64,000 bases of DNA from contig JAILKU010000136.1 in NCBI GenBank assembly GCA_024693505.1, positions 1-64,000 on the forward strand. Reading direction: 5' to 3'. Position numbers and translations under genes: made by a program. The notes under the pieces were generated by a model that worked only from the letters and a program-made list of their open reading frames with translations, did no database searches and was not told the origin of the DNA. Shown in pieces: positions 9,801 through 16,848 of this stretch (its first letter is position 1; the number at the start of each line of letters is the position of its first letter). Source of the DNA: Bacteroidaceae bacterium. Its GTDB lineage: Bacteria > Bacteroidota > Bacteroidia > Bacteroidales > Bacteroidaceae.

Positions 9801-10169
9801 CACCAGGTCTTCCCATTTGGGTGTCAGGCATTCAATGTGCTCCTCGGTACCTGGCCAGTCTTCCGGGCTCCCAATCTTACCGTGGAAGAGTTGTACGCCT
9901 TGGATGCCCGATTGTGCAATGGCTTCCAGGTCGCGTGTGATACCTTCGCGGCTGACGTTACCGTTCACGAAGTGGAACCACGTCTCGGGATAGAATATGC
10001 GGTCAGGACGCAGGAACGTCTTTTCGTCGGCAGGGCCGAAGGGGCGGTGCAGCAGTGCGCTGTCTGCTGTGGCGCGATAGGTGGTCGGTGCACTTGTCTT
10101 CTTAGCTCCGAAGGATGCTGAAGCCAGACAGAGCGTCAGCAGCAAAGCGAGTTGTCTTTTAGTTTTCAT
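6900..10169 (-). CDS. GH106-like alpha-L-rhamnosidase, secreted
   Basis: A 1089-residue exported glycoside hydrolase. The signal peptide (to about residue 21, ASFGA) is followed by the typical GH106 opening: FYPETWFHFVNGNVSREGITRDLEAI and GIQGVQLFHGKIG. The catalytic TIM-barrel region includes LQTCPGWAMSGGPW, and the acidic DSWECASQTWT and SAESFTSFDLNWDEHL. The C-terminus (about residues 950-1085) is a galactose-binding-like beta-sandwich with RVEEIAVVSINGH and a final NALRPSGLLGPVKI. The family removes alpha-linked L-rhamnose, for example from rhamnogalacturonan II or arabinogalactan side chains. It lies upstream of cobUTS and SusCD on the same strand and is divergent from the lipoprotein gene at 10,312. 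Exact linkage specificity cannot be told from sequence. Confidence 0.85.
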   Translation of the reverse strand: MKTKRQLALLLTLCLASASFGAKKTSAPTTYRATADSALLHRPFGPADEKTFLRPDRIFYPETWFHFVNGNVSREGITRDLEAIAQSGIQGVQLFHGKIGSPEDWPGTEEHIECLTPKWEDLVRHTASEAHRLGLRFSLQTCPGWAMSGGPWIKPEQAMRHLIYTRTDVKGGQKVDITLPVNAKEAWRDWQDICVLAFPTPQGDDNRYCEVEEVTANDRQPEWERLLKNGKDFVLPATQPGKPYRFSLKLRRSETARTVEFNPINDFNHSFCAQPDIHLRIIATHQHEDRIVLDTDFPAGNWQDSEKGMTFAIPDKSDHGEYQVEITNLHDMHIRYIRFSTAARGHNWEMEAAWTLRSLLPMPFAEDESPLKDGACFVNRANVLDISDCMDTQGHLHWTAPQGHEKWTILRIGHVNTGRRNGPAPDEATGWEVNKLDTAFVTYQFNSYIGRLADGPLKGLIDNMLMDSWECASQTWTRYMRHEFLMRRHYDLITWLPAIFGWVMDDREQTSQFLTDWRRTIHELFTQNFYGHMTHLAHQKGLTASYETAAGDIFPAGPMEYYKYADVPMTEFWQPFNHMLANHNFKPIRPTASAARMYGKPRVSAESFTSFDLNWDEHLSMLREVANQNMVEGVTHCVFHTYTHNPDSDHYFPGSSFGGGIGTPFLRKQTWWPYMQSFTTYLARCAFMLERGRPVSSVLWYLGDETEQKPDQYVSFPEGFVYDYCNRDALMNRISVCDGKWVTPEGISYDLLWIPKHGRLLPETLERLSQLVEQGGRLVADEPTEIATLSSDQQQAWRFRYAVSQLWSQTNTQANRVLTKCTLDQALQQLGLKPDVKGGVRWLHRQDTGADWYMVCPQQEQAFSGTVYFRQTGRRAELWNPMNGSVTPVTSKADLDYTSIDLNLKRGEMLFVVFRHREWIPSPAPFPIREGQLTALPGSWTLTFPEGWGINEPLTLTELKPWKDLPLSDEGKAFSGTATYETTFSLDKKDQQSRFMLNLGRVEEIAVVSINGHVTDTLWAEPYETNITRFIKKGENKLSIQVTSTWFNRLVYDARQPEEKRRTWVINGPGKDNALRPSGLLGPVKIMKL

Positions 10170-10196
10170 ATCCGTTTATATGTAATCTTTAGGCTA

Positions 10197-10204
10197 CAAA
10201 AGTA
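10197..10204 (-). promoter_or_regulatory. -7 element of the GH106 gene promoter
   Basis: TACTTTTG on the minus strand matches the Bacteroidota -7 consensus TAnnTTTG and lies 28 bp before the GH106 start codon. Confidence 0.6.
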
Positions 10205-10243
10205 CGGATAACTCGTCTATAACGCAAAAAAATGGCTGCTTTG

Positions 10244-10275
10244 TTTTGCCAAAATACCGATAATTCATAATTTTG
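10244..10275 (+). promoter_or_regulatory. Promoter of the BACON-like lipoprotein gene
   Basis: TTTTG at 10244-10248 and TAATTTTG at 10268-10275 are spaced by 19 bp, the usual -33/-7 arrangement in Bacteroidota. The ATG follows 36 bp downstream. Together with the opposing element at 10197 this forms a divergent promoter region. Confidence 0.65.
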
Positions 10276-10311
10276 TGTCGCAAAACGAATACAAAGACAT
10301 TCTACTGGACA

Positions 10312-10716
10312 ATGAAAAAGATTCTCTTTATGGCCTGCCTGGCCATGTTGGCCCTTTCGGCCTGTAGTGAAAAAGACGGGGACTGGGACCCCATCAAGTT
10401 GACCAAGAACCCGCTGGAGGTGCCTGCCAAGGGCGGAACGGTCCAGACCTCGGTGAAGAACTACAAGGGCCTCTGGCTCCTGGGTGTCTCCCGCGACGGA
10501 AAGGCCCTGCCCACCCAACTGGATCCTGATGCTGCCGTGGGTGACATGTACCACCTCAATTCGGAATACCTCACTGCTCATTCCGAGGGTCAGACGGTCA
10601 CCGTCAACGTAGCCCCCAGCGAAGACGGGCTCGCCCACAAGTTCGTCATTAATGTGGAGTATGGCGACGCCTTCGGCTCTATCACCGTGTACCAGCTTTC
10701 CGCCCCGGGGCGGTAG
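10312..10716 (+). CDS. Small lipoprotein with BACON-like beta-sandwich
   Basis: A 134-residue exported lipoprotein. The ATG at 10312 starts a clear lipoprotein signal (MKKILFMACLAMLALSAC), with the lipidated Cys near residue 18; a TTG-type extension to 10273 would run over the promoter. The mature part resembles a single BACON-type immunoglobulin-like domain: NPLEVPAKGGTVQTSVKNYKGLWL and a strand ending KFVINVEYGDAFGSITVYQL. BACON domains usually occur as modules in glycan-active proteins; a stand-alone copy may bind glycan or mucin. It is flanked by its own promoter and by the terminator at 10,850. I recognise the fold type only tentatively; function is unknown. Confidence 0.7.
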   Translation: MKKILFMACLAMLALSACSEKDGDWDPIKLTKNPLEVPAKGGTVQTSVKNYKGLWLLGVSRDGKALPTQLDPDAAVGDMYHLNSEYLTAHSEGQTVTVNVAPSEDGLAHKFVINVEYGDAFGSITVYQLSAPGR

Positions 10717-10845
10717 GCGGGCGGCGGTCGGGCGCAAGGACCAGGGATACATCAACCCGACGTTATACATTATAAATTATTATATGAAGACAGAAAGCAT
10801 GTCGAACCATAAAAACGACTCGCAGCCTCCGCCTGCGTCCTGACA

Positions 10846-10892
10846 GAAAAGCCCCCGCGGTTGAGACGAATCTCTTCCGCGGGGGCTGTTTT
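10846..10892. terminator. Bidirectional rho-independent terminator
   Basis: Perfect 11-bp GC-rich stem (10850-10860 with 10877-10887, AGCCCCCGCGG and its complement). The loop itself contains a small GAGA/TCTC stem. T runs follow on both strands (GTTTT on plus, CTTTT on minus). It lies between the converging lipoprotein gene and the TrpB2 gene and can serve both. Confidence 0.85.
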
Positions 10893-10930
10893 CTGCCCCG
10901 CCTTCACGGGACAGAGCCTATTGGACAGGA

Positions 10931-12298
10931 CTACAGAACTTTTTCCAGTTGTGAAATGTTGCGCTGAACCTCCTCGTCGGTTACCTCGTAGTCGAGGAGC
11001 GATCCGCTCAGGTACTGGTCGTAGGCGGCCATGTCGATGAGTCCGTGGCCGGAGAGGTTGAAGAGGATGACCTTCTCCTCGCCCGTCTGGGCGCAGCGCT
11101 TGGCCTCCTGGATGGTGGCGGCGATGGCGTGGCACGACTCCGGGGCTGGGATGATGCCCTCGGCCTGGCTGAAGAGCAGTCCGGCCTGGAACGACTCGCT
11201 CTGCTTGATATCGACGGCCTCCATCATCTTGTCCTTCAGCAGCTGGCTTACGATGACGCCTGCACCGTGGTAGCGGAGGCCTCCCGCGTGGATGTTGGCG
11301 GGCATGAAGTTGTGGCCCAGCGTGTACATGGGCAGCAGGGGCGTATAGCCGGCCACGTCGCCGAAGTCGTACTGGAAGACGCCGCGGGTCAGCTTGGGAC
11401 AGCTGGCGGGCTCGGCTGCTATGAAGCGCGTCGTCTTGCCGTCCTTGATATTGTGGCGCATGAAAGGGAACGATATGCCGCCGAAGTTGCTGCCGCCACC
11501 GAAGCAGCCTATGATGATGTCGGGATACTCTCCCGCCTTCTGCATCTGCTTCTCAGCCTCGAGGCCGATGACGGACTGGTGCAGGGTAACGTGGCTGAGC
11601 ACGGAGCCCAGGGTGTAGCGGCAGTTGGGAGTGTTCAGCGCCAGCTCGATGGCCTCGCTGATGGCTGTGCCGAGCGATCCCTGGTTGTTCGGGTCTACAG
11701 TTAGTATGTCCTTGCCGGCGCGGGTGGACATGGAGGGGCTCGGGGTGACCTGGGCGCCGTAGGTCTGCATGATGCTGCGGCGGTAGGGCTTCTGGTTGTA
11801 GCTGATCTTCACCTGATAGACGGCGGCCTCCAGTCCGAATGCCTTTGCGGCGTAGGAGAGGGCTGCGCCCCACTGTCCGGCTCCCGTCTCGGTGGTGACG
11901 TTGGTAATGCCCTGCTTCTTGCAGTAGTATGCCTGTGCCAGGGCGCTGTTCAGTTTGTGGCTGCCCACCGGGCTGACGCTCTCGTTCTTGAAATAGATGT
12001 GGGCGGGTGTCCCGATGGCCTTTTCCAGTCCGTAGGCCCGGACGAGCGGGGTAGAACGGTAGTACTTGTACATCTCGCGCACCTCCTCGGGAATGTCAAT
12101 CCAGGCATCCGTCTGGTTTAGTTCCTGACGGCAGAGCTCCTCGGCGAAGACGGGGAAAAGGTCCTCGGCCTTGAGCGGCTGCTTGGTGGCGGGATTGATG
12201 GGCGGCAGGGGCTTGTTCGGCATGTCGGCCTGAATGTTGTACCACTGGGTTGGAATCTCCTCCTCGGTGAGGAAATAACGCTTCTGTTTGTTGCTCAT
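10931..12298 (-). CDS. Tryptophan synthase beta-like protein, TrpB2 type
   Basis: PLP-dependent enzyme of 455 residues, longer than canonical TrpB because of the N-terminal extension typical of the TrpB2 group (IPTQWYNIQADMP...). The Schiff-base lysine lies in SVSPVGSHKLNSALAQ, followed by TETGAGQWGAALSYAAKAFG; the phosphate-binding glycine-rich loop is GCFGGGSNFGG. TrpB2 enzymes convert indole and serine to tryptophan but normally lack the TrpA-contact features, so they probably salvage indole or act on related substrates. A canonical trpB is present in the trp operon at 57,273, so this is a second, unlinked beta subunit. It has its own promoter and a strong terminator, so it is a single-gene unit. 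Confidence 0.92.
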   Translation of the reverse strand: MSNKQKRYFLTEEEIPTQWYNIQADMPNKPLPPINPATKQPLKAEDLFPVFAEELCRQELNQTDAWIDIPEEVREMYKYYRSTPLVRAYGLEKAIGTPAHIYFKNESVSPVGSHKLNSALAQAYYCKKQGITNVTTETGAGQWGAALSYAAKAFGLEAAVYQVKISYNQKPYRRSIMQTYGAQVTPSPSMSTRAGKDILTVDPNNQGSLGTAISEAIELALNTPNCRYTLGSVLSHVTLHQSVIGLEAEKQMQKAGEYPDIIIGCFGGGSNFGGISFPFMRHNIKDGKTTRFIAAEPASCPKLTRGVFQYDFGDVAGYTPLLPMYTLGHNFMPANIHAGGLRYHGAGVIVSQLLKDKMMEAVDIKQSESFQAGLLFSQAEGIIPAPESCHAIAATIQEAKRCAQTGEEKVILFNLSGHGLIDMAAYDQYLSGSLLDYEVTDEEVQRNISQLEKVL

Positions 12299-12336
12299 AA
12301 ATTTTAAAATTTGGGGTTAGTAGGTTCTACCGGGCA

Positions 12337-12344
12337 CAAATGTA
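12337..12344 (-). promoter_or_regulatory. -7 element of the TrpB2 gene promoter
   Basis: TACATTTG on the minus strand fits TAnnTTTG; a TTTG lies about 20 bp further upstream on that strand. It is 38 bp before the ATG. Confidence 0.65.
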
Positions 12345-12470
12345 CGGAGTTTCTACATTTCTCGCAAACTTTTGAGCGAAAAAATTGCTTTCTGCTGTCA
12401 TTTTGTTGTTTTGCGGCGGGCTTTCCCTGCCTTTTGTCATGTCGGGAGCGGTCTGTGACGCCATTATCCG

Positions 12471-14681
12471 TCAATTCAGCTGCTGCAGGTAGAGCTGGAA
12501 CCACTGTGTGATCTGACGGAAGAGATGATTGCGCGTGTTGCCGCCGTAGATGCTGTGGTTGCGGTTGGTGTAGGAGAGGGAGCAGAAGTCCTTGTCGGCC
12601 TGCACGAGCGCCTCGGTATATTCGGCCTCGTTTCGGAAGTGGACGTTGTCGTCGGCCATTCCGTGGCAGAGCAGCAGATGTCCGTGGAGCTGGGAAGCCA
12701 AGGTGACGGGACAAACGTCGTATCCCTCGCTGTTTTCCTTCGGTGTGCGCATGAAGCGCTCGGTGTAGATGCTGTCGTAGTAGCGCCAGCTGGTGGGCGG
12801 TGCCACGGCCACACCGGCGGCAAAGACGCCGCGCGGCTCGCTCATGCTCATGAGGGTATTGAAGCCTCCGTAGCTCCATCCCCAGATGCCGATGCGTTCC
12901 TTGTCCACGTAGGGCAGGGTGCCCAGGTAAATGGCGGCCTCGGCCTGGTCGCGGCTCTCCAGCTGTCCCAAGCGCAGGTAGGTCTGCTGTTCGAAGTCCC
13001 GACCGCGTCCGCCTGTTCCCCGGCCGTCCACGACGACGCTGATGAATCCCTGCTGTCCGAGGTACTGCTCATAGAGGGAGCCGCCCATGTTGCCGGTATT
13101 CCAGCTGTCAAGCACCTGCTGGCTGCCCGGTCCGCTGTACTGGAACATGATGACGGGGTACTTCCGGGACTCGCTGAAGTCGGGCGGCAGGACCATGAAG
13201 CCGTTCAGCTGCACGCCGTCGCCGGTCTGGAAGGTGAAGAACTGGCGCTTTCCGAGGTCGAGTCCGGCCAGCTTGTTGCGCAGGGCCTGGTTGTCCTCGA
13301 GCACCTTGAGCGTCTTGCCCTGGGCATCGCAGAGCGAGAAGACGGGCGGCGTGTTCAGGTTGCTGTACTGGTTCAGGAAGTATTTGTAGCTTCGGCTGAA
13401 GAGCGCGCCGTTCGTGCCCTCCTGTGTGCTCAGCTTGGTCACCTTGCCCTTGGCGTCGCTCCGGTAGACGGCGCGCCGCAGGGGACTTTCCTGCGTGCTG
13501 GCATAGTAGACCATGCCCGTCTTCGTGTCGTAGCCGTAGAAAGAGGTGACGACGAACTCGCCGGTGGTGAGCTGGCGCTTCAATGTGCCGTTCAGGTCGT
13601 AGAGATAGAGGTGGTTCCATCCGCTGCGCTCGCTGGGCAGTACGAAACCGCCGGGCACGGTGGTGAAACCCTTCACGGCCTCCTCCGAGATATACTTCTC
13701 CGTCTCGTCCCTGACGATGCATCGCGCCTCTGTGCTGCGCGGGTTCGCCACATAGATGTCGAGGCGGTCCTGATGGCGGTTCAGGGTCAGGATGAGCAGC
13801 TTCTCGGGATCGTCGGTGAAGCTGATGCGGGGAATGTAGCCGTCCTCCTCCAGAGGCAGCTGGACTTGGCGGATAACACGGCTCTTGATGTCGAACGTCT
13901 GCACGCAGACGGTGCTGTTCCGCGCGCCGGCTATCGGGTACTTGTATTCGTAGGCTCCGGGGTACTCGGCGTACTCCGTCTTCTCGGGGCTGAGGCCCTT
14001 GAACCAGGGGAAGCTGTAGAGGGGCACCTGCGACTCGTCGTAGCGTATCCAGGCCAGCATCGTGCCGTCCTGGTTGAAGTCGAAGGCGCGGTCGAACGAG
14101 AACTCCTCCTCGTTGACCCAGTCGGGCTTGCCGTTGATGACCTCATTGAACTTGCCGTCCTTCGTAATCTGACTCTCGCTGTTGTTGAAGAGCAGCTTCA
14201 CCAGGAACAGGTTGCCGTCGCGCACGAAGGCCACCATATTGCCGTCCCTGCTCCAGAGGGGCACTTCCTGCGGCCCGCCGTCGCTAAGCGGCTCCAGCAT
14301 ACGGCTCTTCACCGTATAGATGTAGTATTCTGCTGTGCGGCTGTGGCGATAGATGCTCTTCGTCTTCGTCTGCAGCAGGATGTGGCTCTCGTCGGGGCTC
14401 ATCTGGTAGCTGTCAATCGATTCCAGGCGTATCTTGCCCTTTACGTTGTTCACGTCGAAGAGGACAGCCGTCTGCTCGCCGGTGCGGAAACTGTACTGCA
14501 CAATCTGCTTGCGGTCGCTGCTCAGCTGGCTGTAGCTCTCGCCGTCTGCCAGTGGGGTGAGTCCGCCAATGCGTCGCGTGCCGTATTGGCCGTTGCAGAG
14601 GTCCGTCAGGTTCAGTTTCTCTCCGCCAAGAGCACCGATCATAGTGCCAAGCAGGGCCATCAGAAGTAGGATACGTTTCAT
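12471..14681 (-). CDS. Dipeptidyl peptidase IV (S9B prolyl peptidase family), exported
   Basis: Removes X-Pro dipeptides from the N-terminus of peptides, probably in the periplasm. It is 736 residues, matching DPP IV of Bacteroidota. A signal peptide (MKRILLLMALLGTMIGALGG) is followed by an N-terminal beta-propeller region with repeated strands (for example DWVNEEEFSFDRAFDFNQDG). The propeller Glu-Glu motif WVNEEEF, which holds the substrate amino terminus in the family, is present. The C-terminal alpha/beta-hydrolase domain carries the nucleophile in GIWGWSYGGFNTL (Ser about residue 603), the Asp in CHGMADDNVHF (about 676) and the His in NRNHSIYGG (about 709). It is a single gene with its own promoter; the assignment is firm. 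Confidence 0.95.
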   Translation of the reverse strand: MKRILLLMALLGTMIGALGGEKLNLTDLCNGQYGTRRIGGLTPLADGESYSQLSSDRKQIVQYSFRTGEQTAVLFDVNNVKGKIRLESIDSYQMSPDESHILLQTKTKSIYRHSRTAEYYIYTVKSRMLEPLSDGGPQEVPLWSRDGNMVAFVRDGNLFLVKLLFNNSESQITKDGKFNEVINGKPDWVNEEEFSFDRAFDFNQDGTMLAWIRYDESQVPLYSFPWFKGLSPEKTEYAEYPGAYEYKYPIAGARNSTVCVQTFDIKSRVIRQVQLPLEEDGYIPRISFTDDPEKLLILTLNRHQDRLDIYVANPRSTEARCIVRDETEKYISEEAVKGFTTVPGGFVLPSERSGWNHLYLYDLNGTLKRQLTTGEFVVTSFYGYDTKTGMVYYASTQESPLRRAVYRSDAKGKVTKLSTQEGTNGALFSRSYKYFLNQYSNLNTPPVFSLCDAQGKTLKVLEDNQALRNKLAGLDLGKRQFFTFQTGDGVQLNGFMVLPPDFSESRKYPVIMFQYSGPGSQQVLDSWNTGNMGGSLYEQYLGQQGFISVVVDGRGTGGRGRDFEQQTYLRLGQLESRDQAEAAIYLGTLPYVDKERIGIWGWSYGGFNTLMSMSEPRGVFAAGVAVAPPTSWRYYDSIYTERFMRTPKENSEGYDVCPVTLASQLHGHLLLCHGMADDNVHFRNEAEYTEALVQADKDFCSLSYTNRNHSIYGGNTRNHLFRQITQWFQLYLQQLN

Positions 14682-15161
14682 AATTTCATTCCGTTTTTGT
14701 TATTCATGCTGCAAAAGTAGTGCAAAAAATCGATACCCCGAAGGAATTGCCCAACTTTTTTTGTACGATTGGGCGATAGTGGCCTCCAATCCGGTTTGGC
14801 GAATGTGTTTAGTCAGTCGCTTGCGACTATTCGCATAAGTGATGCCCCCCAAAGATATTCCTTAGATTGACTTTCCCCTTCGGCCATCGATCTAAACCTT
14901 CGTGTTCGACAAAGGGCATCAATTCAAATATTGTAATACAAAGTATGAATATGCATACATGACTACATAAATTGCATATAACAAATTGTTATCCAATGAA
15001 TTATAATGATATAAGCATACATAAAGCATACATATAGCATACATGAATCATCCATTAAACCTACATGTTTTTGACAAGAAGAGCGTTTGCACATCATTTC
15101 TATAGGGGGTGACGAAGAAATAAACTGCTTCAAGCATATTCTTTCCTTAAATCATTCAGAT

Positions 15162-15245
15162 AAATTCTCTAGAGAATTTGACAGAACAACCCTATTGAAA
15201 TCGCAAGACAACCCTATGTAAGCATAAAATTCTCTCGAGAATTTT
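15162..15245. repeat. Pair of related palindromes (possible operator or att-like site)
   Basis: 15162-15179 is a perfect 18-bp palindrome with half-site AAATTCTCT. 15226-15245 is a 20-bp palindrome with half-site AAAATTCTC around a 2-bp centre. Their centres are 65 bp apart and the half-sites are nearly the same. Such paired dyads are typical of repressor or recombinase binding sites, but no cognate protein can be named. Confidence 0.55.
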
Positions 15246-15340
15246 GAATCAGCATAACGGTATTGATGATGAAGCACCGTGAAGAATACTCAAAACGACA
15301 GGGGTGAGGAAGGGAGAACCTCAAGGGTTCGGCATGTAGG

Positions 15341-15440
15341 CAGTATGCAGGCATCATGTAGGCATTATGTAGGCATGTACTATGCCTAATTAATTGGAAT
15401 ACAACAGATAATGGCCTATATATGTAGGCATGTAGGCAGA
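15341..15440. repeat. Tandem 11-bp iteron-like repeats
   Basis: Four consecutive 11-bp units on the pattern YATGYAGGCAK are followed by a further GTAGGCATGTAGGCAG block near 15,420-15,437. The 11-bp period is about one helical turn, so all copies face the same side of the DNA. The stretch could be protein-binding iterons or a neutral tandem expansion. Confidence 0.6.
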
Positions 15441-15526
15441 AATGAATAATATCTCAATGAAAAGTTGATGTTGAGTTATATTTTTGTATCTTTCAACGTG
15501 AGCTGGCATCTACTTATAAGGGGGCA

Positions 15527-15898
15527 ATGCCTCAGGTCCTTGATGTTTTCGATAAAGGTGACATCATAAAAGAGACAAATCCACTGGCTATAGATTTTAA
15601 GCGACTGAACACCTGTGAAGACAATCCACTGCATGGTAAAAGAGTCGTGGTTACCGGATTATTCCGCTACGAACGCAAGGACATTGAGAAAGCTATTGCT
15701 GCGATGGGAGCAAAAAAGGTGCCAAAGCCTGCAAGAAATACCGATGCTGTCATCCTCGGTACCAGCAACGTTGGTTTCATCAAGCTAATCGCTATTGAAG
15801 AACAAGAACAGAAGGGTAATCATCTTGCCCGCATAGTTGGTGATGAAGACCTTGAACAACTCCTTTACGGAGATGGTAGCAAATTCTTTGAACTATAA
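15527..15898 (+). CDS. Orphan BRCT-domain protein (possible remnant of a larger exonuclease)
   Basis: A 123-residue protein whose C-terminal two thirds is a BRCT domain: NPLHGKRVVVTGLFRYERKDIEKAIAAMGAKKVPKPARNTDAVILGT and the closing DEDLEQLLYG. BRCT domains bind phosphopeptides or DNA ends and in bacteria are usually the tail of NAD-dependent ligase or of an exonuclease. In related genomes such a tail can follow a 3'-5' exonuclease domain, so this may be a truncated gene. The frame is open upstream only to about 15,465, too short for a nuclease. A TATCTTTC element about 35 bp upstream suggests it can still be expressed on its own. It sits in an AT-rich repeat region beside a toxin-antitoxin pair. 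Domain call is good; function is unknown. Confidence 0.7.
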   Translation: MPQVLDVFDKGDIIKETNPLAIDFKRLNTCEDNPLHGKRVVVTGLFRYERKDIEKAIAAMGAKKVPKPARNTDAVILGTSNVGFIKLIAIEEQEQKGNHLARIVGDEDLEQLLYGDGSKFFEL

Positions 15899-16040
15899 AG
15901 TAAACAACGGAAATGTCCCTATTGTAGAAACAAGGGATTGGTTTCTGTCTTTTGGAGTATCTTGATATTTGGAAACAATTCTTTTACAGTATCATGCCAA
16001 TTTGAGAACTTTGCACAAAGTTAGTTGACTCGGAGCAACC

Positions 16041-16388
16041 TTACATGGCCGCAGCCTTCTGCAATTCGTTCGTGATAGCCCGATTGATGAAATCGTTTAT
16101 TGTTATACCTGTGGAAGCAACAAATGCTGCTACACGAGAATGAAGCTCCGATGGCATGCGCAGGTTCAGTTTGCCACTGTAAGGTTTTGCCGGCTCAATG
16201 CCCTCTTCCTTGCAATAGTCCAGATAACTTTCAATGCCATCTTCAAAATCTTTGCGCAACTCGTCAAGTGTCTGGCCCTCATACGTAATCAGTTCCTTGC
16301 TCAGGCCCTGCACTTTTCCAAACAGGCAGTTGTCCTCTTTGCTGTACTCCACACTGCCCTTATAGCCTTTGTATTCCAGATAATCCAT
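16041..16388 (-). CDS. hicB: HicB-family antitoxin
   Basis: A 115-residue antitoxin of a type II toxin-antitoxin pair. The N-terminal part is the partial RNase H-like HicB domain (MDYLEYKGYKGSVEYSKEDNCLFGKVQGLSKELITYEGQTLDELRKDFEDGIESYLDYC), and the C-terminal part is an Arc-type ribbon-helix-helix DNA-binding domain (KLNLRMPSELHSRVAAFVASTGITINDFINRAI). It follows the toxin gene after 18 bp, the toxin-first order usual for hicAB. The ribbon-helix-helix domain is expected to bind the operator at the hicA promoter. Confidence 0.9.
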   Translation of the reverse strand: MDYLEYKGYKGSVEYSKEDNCLFGKVQGLSKELITYEGQTLDELRKDFEDGIESYLDYCKEEGIEPAKPYSGKLNLRMPSELHSRVAAFVASTGITINDFINRAITNELQKAAAM

Positions 16389-16406
16389 AAATCTGTATCT
16401 CCTTTT

Positions 16407-16667
16407 TTATTTTATTAACCCGCTGTTCTTTAGATGCTGGTATATCGTCTTAACCATCCACTCCTTCATAATACTGCCCGGGTGAGGACGGTGAATATCA
16501 ATATAGTATCCAGTCGTTTCATTTTTGAATCTCACACGAGAACCTGACGTCGCTCCCTTTTGGTACTCAGAGTAACCAAAATATGCTAAAAGGCTCACTG
16601 TTTCTTCATAGGTGAAGTCCTTAGGCTTCTTCTTAAAACGCTCTACCAGTTTCTCTTTTGAACCCAT
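16407..16667 (-). CDS. hicA: HicA-like toxin (mRNA interferase)
   Basis: An 86-residue small basic protein with the HicA double-stranded-RNA-binding-like fold: FTYEETVSLLAYFGYSEYQKGATSGSRVRFKNETTGYYIDIHRPHPG and a C-terminal helix. The canonical HicA Gly-Ser-His is Gly-Ser-Arg here, and the histidines are at positions 59 and 62 in HRPHPG. This variant recurs in Bacteroidota HicA-like proteins as I know them. Whether the nuclease is active cannot be told from sequence. It is the first gene of the pair, with a promoter and operator-like repeat just upstream. Confidence 0.85.
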   Translation of the reverse strand: MGSKEKLVERFKKKPKDFTYEETVSLLAYFGYSEYQKGATSGSRVRFKNETTGYYIDIHRPHPGSIMKEWMVKTIYQHLKNSGLIK

Positions 16668-16688
16668 ATGAAATAGTTATTTCGGACA

Positions 16689-16710
16689 CAAAGGTACTAT
16701 TTTTGGTACT
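16689..16710 (-). promoter_or_regulatory. hicAB promoter with GGTACT direct-repeat operator candidate
   Basis: On the minus strand TACCTTTG (16689-16696) matches TAnnTTTG, 22 bp before the hicA ATG. On the plus strand GGTACT occurs at 16693-16698 and 16705-16710, 12 bp apart, and overlaps the -7 element. Ribbon-helix-helix repressors commonly bind short repeats of this kind, so it is a likely HicB autoregulatory site. Confidence 0.6.
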
Positions 16711-16848
16711 AACCCCCAAATAATTCTGCTCTTTTTTTGCATATTTCTTTCTCTGTAGATCCGTTATTCCATTTTTCTCCCGTATAGTTGTACCCGAACA
16801 TCGCCTAAATAGCCCAAAGCGGAGGGTGGCGGTGTGATAACGGAGGCC

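Larger units (their letters stand above)
14682..15526. other. 845-bp AT-rich non-coding region with short repeats and palindromes
   Basis: No gene is seen here. Contents in order: the DPP IV promoter (-7 TACTTTTG, minus strand, 14712-14719), and several GCATACAT octamers between about 14,950 and 15,050 (three of them close together at 15,015-15,045). Then come two related palindromes (15162-15179 and 15226-15245) with two ACAACCCTAT direct repeats between them (15186 and 15208), and 11-bp tandem units at about 15,341-15,385. A probable promoter for the BRCT gene lies at its end. Base composition is clearly more AT-rich than the flanking genes, suggesting acquired DNA or a mobile-element remnant. 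Confidence 0.6.

Noticed and set aside
12525-14669. A 714-codon open frame antisense to the dipeptidyl peptidase gene
   Set aside because: It mirrors almost the whole sense gene, has no recognisable domain, and is explained by GC-rich third positions of the sense codons. The sense gene has a full catalytic triad.
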